From positions 1 to 34,265 of the forward strand of contig CAJXWA010000013.1 of assembly GCA_913062525.1 (NCBI GenBank): a DNA stretch of 34,265 nt, given 5' to 3'. The translations under genes were made by a program, and so were the position numbers. Each line of letters opens with the position of its first letter. Position 1 is the stretch's first letter. The notes under the pieces are model-generated. The model was not told the origin of the DNA. It made no database searches and saw nothing but the letters and a program-made list of their open reading frames with translations. This stretch comes from an uncultured Alphaproteobacteria bacterium (GTDB taxonomy: Bacteria > Pseudomonadota > Alphaproteobacteria > Sneathiellales > Sneathiellaceae). Shown piece by piece: positions 16,286 to 24,710 of this stretch.

Positions 16286-17272
16286 TTATTTCGCTGCCCG
16301 TGCCTCAATGATTTCGGCTTGCTGAACCAAAGCTTCTGCTTGCTTAATGGACGCAATGTCGATCAAGCCGCCATCAAGCGCCACAGCGCCAGAACCTTCG
16401 GCCTGTGCTTTTTCCATGGCTTCAAGTATCCGGCGAGCTTTGATGATTTCTTTTTCCGCTGGGGTGAAAATTTCATTTGCCAACGGAATTTGGCTTGGGT
16501 GAATAGCCCATTTACCTTCACAGCCGAGGATAGCCGCGCGGTTACCATGCGCAATATACCCATCAGGATCAGAGAAATCACCGAAAGGGCCGTCAATTGC
16601 CCGAAGACCATTTGCTCGGGCGGCAACAACCATACGTGCGATGGCATAATGCCACATATCGCCCCAATGGTAATCGCGGCTGCCATCTTCAGCGGGATCA
16701 GTAAGCACTCCATAAAGCGGGTTTGGACCGCCGATTGATGTAGTCCGCGCTTTCGTAGAAGCTGCATAATCAGCCACACCAAAATGCAGGCTTTCATTGC
16801 GCTTACTCGCAGCGGCGATTTCATGAATATTCTGCATACCCAATGCTGTTTCAATGATCAGCTCAAACCCGATTTTCTTTTTACGGCCAACAGCGTTTTC
16901 AACCTGTGTTGTCAACATATCCAGCGCGTAAATATCAGATGCGGTTCCAACTTTAGGGATCATAATCAAATCAAGACGTTCGCCGCCCTTTTCCACGAGA
17001 TCAATCACATCACGATACATATAATGTGTATCCAGACCATTGATCCGAACAGAGATCACTTTATCACCCCAGTCGATATCATTCAGGGCTTCGATAATGT
17101 TTTTACGGGCTTGTTCCTTGTCGCTTGGTGCCACAGCATCTTCAAGATCTAGAAAAATGGCATCCGCGTCAGATTTCGCGGCTTTTTCAAAAAACTTGGG
17201 GCTAGAGCCCGGCACTGCCAATTCACAGCGATTTAGGCGCGATGGGCATAGTTCAGGGATTGTAAAACTCAT
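16286..17272 (-). CDS. mcl1: L-malyl-CoA/beta-methylmalyl-CoA lyase (Mcl type)
   Basis: This is a CitE/HpcH-fold CoA lyase of 328 residues. It closely follows the layout I recall for the Rhodobacter Mcl1 enzyme: RLNRCELAVPGSSPKFFEKA at the N-terminus, LDLEDAVAP with Mg ligands, VRINGLDT, MIPKVGTASDIYALD, IDGPFGDFSDPDGY, and GKWAIHPSQIPLANEIFTP. The family cleaves (2R,3S)-beta-methylmalyl-CoA to glyoxylate and propionyl-CoA, and malyl-CoA to acetyl-CoA and glyoxylate, in the ethylmalonyl-CoA pathway. The methylmalonyl-CoA mutase and MeaB at the right end would handle the propionyl-CoA product. No strong Shine-Dalgarno precedes the ATG. A malyl-CoA thioesterase-like relative is the main alternative. 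Confidence 0.87.
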   Translation of the reverse strand: MSFTIPELCPSRLNRCELAVPGSSPKFFEKAAKSDADAIFLDLEDAVAPSDKEQARKNIIEALNDIDWGDKVISVRINGLDTHYMYRDVIDLVEKGGERLDLIMIPKVGTASDIYALDMLTTQVENAVGRKKKIGFELIIETALGMQNIHEIAAASKRNESLHFGVADYAASTKARTTSIGGPNPLYGVLTDPAEDGSRDYHWGDMWHYAIARMVVAARANGLRAIDGPFGDFSDPDGYIAHGNRAAILGCEGKWAIHPSQIPLANEIFTPAEKEIIKARRILEAMEKAQAEGSGAVALDGGLIDIASIKQAEALVQQAEIIEARAAK

Positions 17273-17381
17273 AATCTGCTCTCACTCTTAAATTTAGGGG
17301 TTTTCTTATTATTGTTATTTTTGACGTTATTCCGCAACAAAATTGCTGCAACTGCGTTAAAGAGTCAAGTAATCGACAATT

Positions 17382-18284
17382 TTATTTTGCAGTTGCGAGA
17401 GGATGATGAGTCTTCACAAGACTAACAAGCCGTTCAGAAAGAATATGTGTGTAGATTTGTGTGGTGGAAATATCCGCATGTCCGAGCATCTTCTGCAAGG
17501 ACCTCAAATCAGCCCCATTGGCGAGAAGATGACTTGCAAATGCATGGCGCAAAACATGGGGAGATACCCGTTTGGGTTCAATTTTTGCATCAACTGCCAG
17601 CGCCTTTAGCATCTGACCAAACCTTTGACGGGTTAGATAGCCCTCCCTACTTCGGGAGGGAAATAGCCAAGGCGAATGCGCATCTTCTTTTAAAAAGCTC
17701 GCCCGAACTTCAACATATTTGGCAATGGCATCTTTCGCTGGTGCGTTAAGCGGAACCAAACGTTCTTTATCGCCTTTTCCGCGAATGAGTAAAAAATTCT
17801 CGTCCTTTGCCATAGGCGGATATTTTAACGTTACCAGCTCGCTTACCCGCATGCCTGTTGCATATAAGATTTGCAAGAGTGCAGACATTCGAAGCTTATC
17901 TACACTCTCTCCCGCGCAATGACTTAAAAGATTATCCACCTCGTCCACAGACAAGTATTTTGGTAATCGTCGTGCGCTTTTTGGGGCATCCACATTCATG
18001 GCAGGGTCGTCGTCTCTAAAACCTTCTAAGAGAAGAAAAGAGAAAAACTGCTTAATTGCACTTAATCGTCTTGCCTGCGTCGCGCTGGCGAGACCTTGGG
18101 CTGCTAAAGACTGAACATATGCGCCGATGTCATCGGAAGAAACAGTGGAAAATTCTTTTTGGTGGTTTTTAATATGGTCTGAAAAATCTTCTAGATCGCG
18201 GCTATATGCGTCGATGGTGTTGGCAGCAGCATTCCGCTCCAACACCAGCATCTCCATAAATATTTCCACCCAAGCCTGGGACAC
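17382..18284 (-). CDS. xerD: site-specific tyrosine recombinase XerD
   Basis: XerD with XerC resolves chromosome dimers at dif. The 300-residue protein has the N-terminal SAM-like core-binding domain (FMEMLVLERNAAANTIDAYSRDL) and a C-terminal catalytic domain with the full set: R in YATGMRVSEL, K in RGKGDKERLV, HxxR in HVLRHAFASHLL, H in LGHADIS and the nucleophile Y in TTQIYTHI. Length and the segment SPHVLRHAFASHLL fit XerD rather than a phage integrase. The start is GTG at 18284, 2 bp after the TAA of the upstream exported-protein gene, with GAGG in that gene's tail. It is likely cotranscribed with that gene. Confidence 0.93.
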   Translation of the reverse strand: MSQAWVEIFMEMLVLERNAAANTIDAYSRDLEDFSDHIKNHQKEFSTVSSDDIGAYVQSLAAQGLASATQARRLSAIKQFFSFLLLEGFRDDDPAMNVDAPKSARRLPKYLSVDEVDNLLSHCAGESVDKLRMSALLQILYATGMRVSELVTLKYPPMAKDENFLLIRGKGDKERLVPLNAPAKDAIAKYVEVRASFLKEDAHSPWLFPSRSREGYLTRQRFGQMLKALAVDAKIEPKRVSPHVLRHAFASHLLANGADLRSLQKMLGHADISTTQIYTHILSERLVSLVKTHHPLATAK

Positions 18285-18286
18285 AA

Positions 18287-20107
18287 TTACAATCCTCGAA
18301 GAACTGCGGCTTCCACAGCCAATTGCCTTGCTTCTTTAACCAGTCCAACCTTCTTAAGGGCCGACGTGACAGCCCTCAGCGTTGTCAGTGACACCTTGTC
18401 CGGCCCCTCTGATCCGAGCGCTAATAATGACAAAGCTACAGTTTTACCCACATGTCCTTGAACCGCTGCAACCACAAGCGTATTTTCCAACGCGTGATTA
18501 CTGTCCGATGCCGCCAGTTTCTGATCCATATACAGCAGGCTTTCCCAATTTTCCTCTGTAACGGAATAGCCAAATACCTCCATCATCGATAGCAAGAACA
18601 TTGCGTTATCAGCTTGTCCCTCATCACCTGAAGTTTCTGTCATCCAGTTTGTAAAACTACTCGCATTCCAGCGCGCAATTCCTTTCATACCGGATAATAG
18701 AACATAGGCATCGAGTTTGGTGATATCTTTACGGGCTGCCAACCGCTGCTCAGGTGTACCTCGAAAGGCCGCACGACGGATAGCCCGTTCCCATTCTTGG
18801 GCTTTGGCTTGTTTTCCATAAGACAGAAGTAACTGAACCGCAGAAAAATTAAATTCAGGTCCATAATTCCCAACGGGAAGCGTGACCAAAGTGGGTAAAG
18901 TCAATGCAGAGACCGAAGTCCAATCACCGGATTCGGCTGCAGATTGCCATAAAGCTTGTAAATAAGTTGCACTTTCCTGATCATCTATTGCTGTCTTCAG
19001 CGCCGCCAGCAGAACTTGGTACGTACTGTTGCTAACATCATCTGAGCCGGCCATCTGCGCCGTGTCATTCTTAAAATCTGCTACGAATGCCGCCGCGTCA
19101 ATTCCTTGAACACTGGCAAGATTTAAAGCAACTTGCAAAGAAGCTGCGTTGGCACGTCCTTTTTCGAGCATCAGTGTTTTTTGAACGTCCACCCCTGACG
19201 CACCGATGATGTTCATCTCAATATCATTTTGCAGCCGTTTCATCATTGCAAAGTGCAGAGCCGTTGCAGGCCCTTTTTCAGCTGATAAGTCTACTTTATC
19301 GCCCATAAGGGCTGCGAATAAAGTGAAGAATAGGGGATCATCTTCGCCTTGTTCTTCTAAAAGTGCAGCACCAAGTTCCGCCCGATCAAGTTTATCCTCT
19401 AACACACGACAGAAGATTTCTAGTTTACGCCAATAAATCGCGCCACTGGTACCGATTTGCGAGTTCGCTGTAAGAGCGCAGGCATCTTTCGCACGGCCCT
19501 CCAATAGAGCGACATTGGACATATATCTTTTACGCTCCACTGTCTGGCTCACCTGCGGTAACCGCTCCAACAACGACTGTGCCGCGTCTATCCAACCAGC
19601 ACTTATCATTTTTGAAATACGAAGATCCAGCAGCTGATCCATTTCTGAATTATTGCCAGCTGCAGAAGCCCCTGTAAATATCAGGCGACGATAGAGATCC
19701 AGCATTTGCGGTGAATGTCTGGGAAGCTTTATTTTTTCCAGCAAATTAACCGCAAGTTTCCCAGTGGTCCCCTGCCACATATCGCGACCAAGATTGCGAC
19801 CCTCAACGCTAGGCACACCGATGGAAACCGGATGGATGGCACTGAGTTGTTCGACGACAATGTCACCCGATTTTGGTTTTTCGTTGTCGGTGTTAGTACC
19901 TAAAGCCTTAGGCGCTTGATCGGTCAGGGGTTTATCAAAAAGAGTATCCGGTGCAGTCTTTGGCACCCCTCCCGTTTGATTTTCAATAAAGGCCGGCACA
20001 AGGCTTCTGGGTTTTTCCTGCGCTATTGCTGTAAATGACAAAGCACATCCAAAAACCAGCGCCGTACACGCCCAAACGTAGCCGTGGTTATTTGGGGAAC
20101 TGGTCAT
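18287..20107 (-). CDS. large exported helical protein of unknown function
   Basis: I do not recognise a named domain in this 606-residue protein. The first about 29 residues form a Sec signal peptide (hydrophobic core ACTALVFGCALSFTAIAQ), placing it in the periplasm. A low-complexity Pro/Lys-rich stretch follows to about residue 90. From about residue 110 onward the chain is Leu/Ala-rich with repeating amphipathic helices (for example LPRHSPQMLDLYRRLIFTG and SLLERLPQVSQTVERKRYM), suggesting a TPR-like or alpha-solenoid fold. AGAGGG lies about 9 nt before the ATG. The start overlaps the miniprotein gene by 20 bp and the stop is 2 bp from xerD, so all three are probably one operon. It probably acts as an envelope scaffold, which is an inference from fold and location. 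Confidence 0.8.
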   Translation of the reverse strand: MTSSPNNHGYVWACTALVFGCALSFTAIAQEKPRSLVPAFIENQTGGVPKTAPDTLFDKPLTDQAPKALGTNTDNEKPKSGDIVVEQLSAIHPVSIGVPSVEGRNLGRDMWQGTTGKLAVNLLEKIKLPRHSPQMLDLYRRLIFTGASAAGNNSEMDQLLDLRISKMISAGWIDAAQSLLERLPQVSQTVERKRYMSNVALLEGRAKDACALTANSQIGTSGAIYWRKLEIFCRVLEDKLDRAELGAALLEEQGEDDPLFFTLFAALMGDKVDLSAEKGPATALHFAMMKRLQNDIEMNIIGASGVDVQKTLMLEKGRANAASLQVALNLASVQGIDAAAFVADFKNDTAQMAGSDDVSNSTYQVLLAALKTAIDDQESATYLQALWQSAAESGDWTSVSALTLPTLVTLPVGNYGPEFNFSAVQLLLSYGKQAKAQEWERAIRRAAFRGTPEQRLAARKDITKLDAYVLLSGMKGIARWNASSFTNWMTETSGDEGQADNAMFLLSMMEVFGYSVTEENWESLLYMDQKLAASDSNHALENTLVVAAVQGHVGKTVALSLLALGSEGPDKVSLTTLRAVTSALKKVGLVKEARQLAVEAAVLRGL

Positions 20108-20228
20108 TGGGAATTACCCTCTCTACCGGGACAGTCGGCGCCGGGATATCCCATGCAGACAAGAAAACACCTCCGCCTACTATGAGGCCGGCGATTAAAA
20201 AGAGAAGAAAGAGTGAAAATTTAGACAT
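20088..20228 (-). CDS. 46-residue single-pass membrane miniprotein
   Basis: This short frame begins with MSKFSLFLLFLIAGLIVGGG, a basic-start hydrophobic helix of about 20 residues, then continues SAWDIPAPTVPVERVIPNDQ and ends FPK. The W-D-I-P-A-P and ERVIP-D-x-FP pattern resembles small proteins I recall next to large exported proteins in other alphaproteobacteria; that is memory, not a search. GGGGAA is just upstream of the ATG and AGGAG is 14 nt away. Its last 20 bp overlap the start of the 606-residue exported protein in another frame, which suggests translational coupling. The short tail after the helix should lie in the periplasm, where the partner also goes. It is shorter than standard gene-finding cutoffs. 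Confidence 0.78.
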   Translation of the reverse strand: MSKFSLFLLFLIAGLIVGGGVFLSAWDIPAPTVPVERVIPNDQFPK

Positions 20229-20421
20229 TTTTCCCCGAAGTACTCCTGACAATATAGCTGATTTCTGGATATCAGATGTAATATCCTTGCTATTTGTTTT
20301 GCTAAGCTGCGATTATGGCATAAATTTGGCTAAAAGAACTAGCATGCCTTTGGGAACGACATCAACTCTCTTCCAATGGGAATGCCCCACATGCCAATAT
20401 CAGATTGTGAAAAGTGACATT
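20229..20421. other. divergent promoter region between the miniprotein operon and aroK
   Basis: A gap of 193 bp without a recognised gene. The plus frame of aroK stays open across it, but the encoded sequence is not shikimate-kinase-like. I saw no clear -35/-10 pair for either direction. Confidence 0.4.
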
Positions 20422-20973
20422 ATGACGACTGTAGATAACGCCTCGGCCATGGACGAGGTGAAAGATGTTGATGCAAGAACAATAGTATTAGTCGGCCTTA
20501 TGGGAGCTGGGAAAAGCTCTGTAGGGCGACGGCTTGCGGCTGCATTAAACTTGCCGTTCAAAGATGCTGACACCGAAATAGAGCAAGCTTCGAACTTAAC
20601 GATTCCCGAATTTTTTGAAATTCACGGCGAAGCTGAATTCAGAGAAGGTGAGAGAAAAGTGATTTCTCGCCTGCTTGATGGCCCAAAACATATCCTGGCA
20701 ACTGGCGGCGGCGCCTATATGGATCCGCAAACCAGAGAGCTGATCCGGCGCAATGGCCGTTCAGTTTGGTTGCGGGCAGATCTTGATACGCTGCTCAAGC
20801 GATGTATGAAACGAAATACGCGGCCGCTTCTTCAGCAGGGCGATCCTCGCGAGATACTAGATAGCCTTATGGAATCAAGATATCCCATATATGCAGAGGC
20901 CGATATTATTGTCGATAGCAGTGAAGGCCCCCATGAGTTGGTGGTCGACAAGATCATACAGTCCCTTAAGTAA
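20422..20973 (+). CDS. aroK: shikimate kinase
   Basis: Shikimate kinase phosphorylates shikimate at the 3-OH in the aromatic amino acid pathway. From the chosen ATG it has 183 residues with Walker A GLMGAGKSSVG at 25-35, substrate-binding DADTEIE, ATGGGAYM, and the LID-containing RNTRPLL segment. The start is uncertain: the ATG at 20422 (MTTVDNASAM) gives a length near the family's, the ATG at 20449 is also possible, and neither has a strong Shine-Dalgarno. The upstream extension is not conserved in character. aroB follows 27 bp later, a common pair catalysing separate shikimate-pathway steps. Confidence 0.93.
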   Translation: MTTVDNASAMDEVKDVDARTIVLVGLMGAGKSSVGRRLAAALNLPFKDADTEIEQASNLTIPEFFEIHGEAEFREGERKVISRLLDGPKHILATGGGAYMDPQTRELIRRNGRSVWLRADLDTLLKRCMKRNTRPLLQQGDPREILDSLMESRYPIYAEADIIVDSSEGPHELVVDKIIQSLK

Positions 20974-21000
20974 AACCAGTTTTAAGTTCAAGGAAGTTAG

Positions 21001-22158
21001 ATGCCGCAATCTGCAAGCAATCAGGCTCACGAAATGGGAGATGCTAAAGTTCGCGTGCCCCTTGGCCCGCGCTCATACGATGTTGTTATTGCAGGTAACC
21101 TTCTCCAAAGAGCGGGCGAATATATAGCCCCAATCCTCCGAAAGAAGCGCGTTGCTATCGTCACAGATGAAAATGTTGCGAAACTACATCTTGAGACCCT
21201 GCATCACTCGCTATCGAAACAAGATATCGAATTTACGACCATCGTCCTTCCTGTGGGCGAGAAAACCAAAAGTCTCTCTCATTTTGGTGATTTGCTTGAT
21301 CAACTGCTCGCCGCAAAAATAACACGAGATGAATGCCTGATCGCGTTCGGTGGCGGCGTTATTGGCGATATTACCGGATTTGCGGCATCAACGCTGCGGC
21401 GTGGTGTCGACTTCGTGCAAATTCCGACAACCTTGCTCTCTCAAGTTGATAGCTCAGTCGGCGGCAAGACGGGCATTAACAGCCCCCATGGCAAGAACCT
21501 AATTGGCGCGTTTTATCAGCCAAAATTGGTATTGGCTGATGTGAGTTTACTTGACACATTACCACAGCGAGATGTTCTTGCGGGTTATGCTGAAGTCGTA
21601 AAATATGGCCTTCTTGGCGACTTTTTATTCTTTGAATGGTTGGAAGAAAATGGCCATGCCGTTGTTACAGGTGACACTGCCGCTCGCATTCAAGCAGTCA
21701 AAGTCAGCGTTAAGGCGAAAGCGGATATTGTTGCCGAAGACGAACATGAACAAGGGGTGCGAGCCCTTCTTAACCTTGGGCACACTTTTGGTCACGCCCT
21801 TGAGGCCGAAACCGGATATGGATCAAATTTGGTACATGGTGAAGGCGTAGCCATCGGTATGCTCATGGCCATGATGCTATCTTCAAAAATGGGCCACATA
21901 GATGGACAAGACTGTACCCGTGTAACAACCCACTTCAGTCATGTGGGAATGATGGCGCAGCTTCCGGCTATTAACGGCTTGAATTGGTGTTCTGACACCC
22001 TTCTTTCTCATATGTATCAAGACAAAAAAGTTGACCAAGGCAAATTAACTTTCATATTGATGAAATCAATTGGGAATGCGTTCGTGACCCAGAATGTCGA
22101 AAAACAGGACATACTGGATGTTTTGGACCAATTCACTAACCACACAAATAAGGAGTAA
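21001..22158 (+). CDS. aroB: 3-dehydroquinate synthase
   Basis: AroB converts DAHP to 3-dehydroquinate, step two of the shikimate pathway, using NAD and a divalent metal. The 385-residue protein has the NAD-binding GGGVIGDITGF, the conserved IPTTLLSQVDSSVGGKTGIN block, the KNLIGAFYQPKLVLAD segment, the metal ligand E in GYAEVVKYG, and HTFGHALEAE plus the HGEGVAIGM metal site. AAGGAAG lies just before the ATG. It sits between aroK and the CorC-type gene, 11 bp before the latter, in one plus-strand operon. Identification is secure. Confidence 0.97.
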   Translation: MPQSASNQAHEMGDAKVRVPLGPRSYDVVIAGNLLQRAGEYIAPILRKKRVAIVTDENVAKLHLETLHHSLSKQDIEFTTIVLPVGEKTKSLSHFGDLLDQLLAAKITRDECLIAFGGGVIGDITGFAASTLRRGVDFVQIPTTLLSQVDSSVGGKTGINSPHGKNLIGAFYQPKLVLADVSLLDTLPQRDVLAGYAEVVKYGLLGDFLFFEWLEENGHAVVTGDTAARIQAVKVSVKAKADIVAEDEHEQGVRALLNLGHTFGHALEAETGYGSNLVHGEGVAIGMLMAMMLSSKMGHIDGQDCTRVTTHFSHVGMMAQLPAINGLNWCSDTLLSHMYQDKKVDQGKLTFILMKSIGNAFVTQNVEKQDILDVLDQFTNHTNKE

Positions 22159-22169
22159 CGAAACGTCAA

Positions 22170-23441
22170 ATGGATCTTGAACTCATATTGTCCATCGGAG
22201 CCATTGCTGTGCTTCTCGCCCTTTCGGGTTTTTTTTCTGGTTCAGAAACTGCGCTAACAGCCGCCTCAAGGGCCCGCCTTCATCAGATGGAGCAATCCGG
22301 AGATAAACGGGCGGCAAAAGTTAATCGCTTGAGAAATCAAAAAACCAAGCTGATCAGTGCTATTTTGCTTGGAAACAATTTGGTCAATATTTTGGCGTCG
22401 GCATTAGCAACAAGTATGCTCATTTCCATTTTCGGCGATATTGGTGTTGCATACGCCACCTTAATCATGACCGCGTTAATCCTCATATTCTCGGAAGTTC
22501 TGCCCAAAACCTACGCCCTTCGTCGCCCCATTCGTGTGGCCAGATTTGTGACCCCAATGCTACGCCCCATTGTCTTTACTTTGGCCCCATTTGTCCTTGG
22601 CGTAAATGCCGTTGTAGATGTCACGCTGCGTCTCATGGGCGTAAAACAGACGAACGACAGTCCAGATACCGTCTCAGATGCCGCGCAAGATGAACTCCGC
22701 GGCGCCATTGATCTGCATTCTGCGGATGCCGGTGTGATCATGCATGAAAAGCACATGTTGGGAACAATTCTTGATATGGACGAAGTGGATTTATCGGAAA
22801 TAATGATCCACCGAAAAAACGTCGAGACCGTCGATGCCAGCAAACCCATTGCTGAAATAATCGAACAAGTTCTCAAAAGCTCGTACACGAGGCTTCCGCT
22901 TTGGCGCGATGAGACAGAAAATATTGTTGGTGTCATCCATGCAAAAGATTTGCTGCGCGCGGTTCTTCCGCTGCACGGAGATTATTCGGCGCTGACCCTC
23001 GACAATATTGCTTCAGAACCTTATTTCGTACCTGAAACCACAACTCTTCGAAACCAGCTCAACGCCTTCCTTGAGCGCCACGCGCATTTTGCATTGGTTG
23101 TTGATGAATACGGCGCGTTGATGGGCTTGGTAACGCTTGAGGATATTTTAGAGGAAATCGTTGGTGATATTGCCGATGAGCATGACATCGAAGTTGCGGG
23201 TGTGGAGATTCTCCAAAACAATCGAATATTGACCAAGGGGTCTGTTACGATCCGCGACCTCAATCGCAAATGCAATTGGTCCCTCCCCGATGAAGAGGCG
23301 GCGACCATCGCTGGATTGGTTATTCACGAAGCGAAGATTATTCCAGAAGAAGGACAAGTTTTCACATTTATTGGATACAAATTTGAGATCGTGAAAAAAG
23401 AACGAAACCAAATTACAGAATTACGTGTAACCCAACTGTAA
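22170..23441 (+). CDS. CNNM/CorC-type membrane protein with CBS pair
   Basis: This 423-residue protein has an N-terminal DUF21 (CNNM) transmembrane domain of about 180 residues (FFSGSETALTAASRARL, LLGNNLVNILASALATS and IFSEVLPKTYALRRP are typical). A CBS-domain pair follows at about 205-330 (for example SYTRLPLWRDETENIVGVIH and YGALMGLVTLEDILEEIVGD), then a C-terminal CorC_HlyC transporter-associated domain. Homologues such as YfjD, MpfA and CorB are linked to Mg2+ efflux or ion homeostasis; the CBS pair senses nucleotides. TAAGGAG precedes the ATG. It follows aroB by 11 bp, an order I recall from other alphaproteobacteria. Magnesium export is the best guess. Confidence 0.9.
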   Translation: MDLELILSIGAIAVLLALSGFFSGSETALTAASRARLHQMEQSGDKRAAKVNRLRNQKTKLISAILLGNNLVNILASALATSMLISIFGDIGVAYATLIMTALILIFSEVLPKTYALRRPIRVARFVTPMLRPIVFTLAPFVLGVNAVVDVTLRLMGVKQTNDSPDTVSDAAQDELRGAIDLHSADAGVIMHEKHMLGTILDMDEVDLSEIMIHRKNVETVDASKPIAEIIEQVLKSSYTRLPLWRDETENIVGVIHAKDLLRAVLPLHGDYSALTLDNIASEPYFVPETTTLRNQLNAFLERHAHFALVVDEYGALMGLVTLEDILEEIVGDIADEHDIEVAGVEILQNNRILTKGSVTIRDLNRKCNWSLPDEEAATIAGLVIHEAKIIPEEGQVFTFIGYKFEIVKKERNQITELRVTQL

Positions 23442-23481
23442 CCCTCCCCTCGAACACCGATTTAGACCTGCGAAGACACTC

Positions 23482-24360
23482 ATGTTTGAAATTCTATTCA
23501 ATATTATTGCACCCGTCGTATTTTGTGCAGGACTTGGTTTTTTCTGGTCCAAGCGCGGATACGCATTCCATATGGAAACCATTTCCGGGCTCGTCACCAA
23601 TGTCGGCGCACCTATGCTTATTTTCACCACACTTGTGCAATTAAAAATGAGCCTGTCTGATTTCCTTGAATTTGGACTGATGGCGTTCTACGCCTTGGCC
23701 AGTTTTTTTGTCCTTGGTTTTATAATTCTGAAAATTTTGCGTCTAAAAGTTAGAGATTACATACCGACAATAGTCTTTCCAAATGTGGGCAATATGGGTA
23801 CGCCGCTTTGTTTCTTTGCTTTTGGTGAAGCCGGCTTAACCCTTGCGCTCGCCTTTTTTGCCATTTATGCCATTTTGCAATTTACAGTGGGTGTTTGGAT
23901 CGCGTCGGGCACGGGCTCCCTTACCCAAGTCCTTAAAACACCTTTGGTCTATGCCGTGGGGATTGCCCTATTTTTGAAAATAAGTGATATCGCCGTTCCC
24001 AAATGGATCATAGGGACAACTGACTTGCTCGGTGGGTTTACAATTCCGCTCATGTTAATCGCACTTGGCGTCAGTCTGTCCAGCTTGTCAGTTAAGCATC
24101 TAAAATTGGCGTTTCTCTTATCAATACTGCGGCTCGGCGTTGGTTTCTCAGTTGGCGTTGGCCTTGCCACACTATTTGATCTTGAGGGGGTTGAACGGGG
24201 TGTCCTTATTTTGGAATGCTCTATGCCCGTAGCCGTGTTCAACTATTTAATAGCCCTCAGGTACGATCGCCCCTACGGGCAGATCGCCGGAACAATTTTG
24301 GTCTCGACCCTTTTAACATTCGTATCGTTGCCACTCTTGCTTATCTTTGTTCTGCCGTAG
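23482..24360 (+). CDS. AEC-family permease (auxin efflux carrier-like)
   Basis: This 292-residue membrane protein is composed almost wholly of hydrophobic segments, about ten, the usual number in the AEC family. The N-terminus (FNIIAPVVFCAGLGFFWSKR, then TNVGAPMLIFTTL), the VFPNVGNMGTPLCFFAFGE block and the C-terminal LILECSMPVAVFNYLIALRY are typical AEC conserved regions around the two broken-helix motifs. Substrates of this family include dicarboxylates, amino acids and auxins; none can be chosen here. It follows the CorC-type gene by 40 bp with a weak Shine-Dalgarno and may be the last gene of the aroK operon. Its last 48 bp overlap a convergent gene. Confidence 0.88.
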   Translation: MFEILFNIIAPVVFCAGLGFFWSKRGYAFHMETISGLVTNVGAPMLIFTTLVQLKMSLSDFLEFGLMAFYALASFFVLGFIILKILRLKVRDYIPTIVFPNVGNMGTPLCFFAFGEAGLTLALAFFAIYAILQFTVGVWIASGTGSLTQVLKTPLVYAVGIALFLKISDIAVPKWIIGTTDLLGGFTIPLMLIALGVSLSSLSVKHLKLAFLLSILRLGVGFSVGVGLATLFDLEGVERGVLILECSMPVAVFNYLIALRYDRPYGQIAGTILVSTLLTFVSLPLLLIFVLP

Positions 24361-24627
24361 AGAAAAAATATCCCCACTATCTAGACAATATTGAAGTATT
24401 GCCGATCTAATTCGAGAAGTCCGTGAATGTTCTACCCTGCTGGGGTGACTGTTTGCCAGGCTACAAAAATCGTGAATGGAAATACTATTTATGCCACAAA
24501 TGCGTCGCATGGTATCCCACTCCAATGCTTCAAGCCGAATACTCGTCCGATGTTTTACCTGAGAGACAGGATCATAAATGGTGACATTTCCATTGATCAA
24601 GGATTGGTTTTCAATCTTTTGGTTCAT
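24313..24627 (-). CDS. ribbon-helix-helix (RHH_4-like) putative DNA-binding protein
   Basis: This 104-residue protein contains RTSIRLEALEWDTMRRIC (residues 27-44), a beta strand followed by a helix as in the alphaproteobacterial RHH_4 family, then the pattern HDFCSLANSH and SRTSRIRSAILQYCLD that matches the end of the fold. RHH proteins dimerise to bind DNA with the strand. GGAG lies 5 nt before the ATG at 24627; a longer frame to 24699 has no such support. The C-terminus overlaps the convergent AEC gene tail by 48 bp. It is 83 bp downstream of bolA. The target is unknown; weaker conservation in the core (ICGINSIS in place of the usual Gly-rich turn) makes the family call moderate. Confidence 0.7.
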   Translation of the reverse strand: MNQKIENQSLINGNVTIYDPVSQVKHRTSIRLEALEWDTMRRICGINSISIHDFCSLANSHPSRVEHSRTSRIRSAILQYCLDSGDIFSLRQNKDKQEWQRYEC

Positions 24628-24710
24628 AGCAACTCCAAGCACTAAAATAATATTAATACACCTTGAGGTTGTATGTGGTTTATGTAATCGGTCTTTCAAT
24701 AGCCCCTATG

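Noticed and set aside
17382-18284. The tyrosine recombinase as a mobile-element integrase
   Set aside because: Its length and motifs fit housekeeping XerD, and no att repeats, tRNA or phage genes flank it.
20035-20421. N-terminal extension of the shikimate kinase frame
   Set aside because: The extra 129 residues do not resemble AroK, and overlap the exported-protein and miniprotein genes on the other strand.
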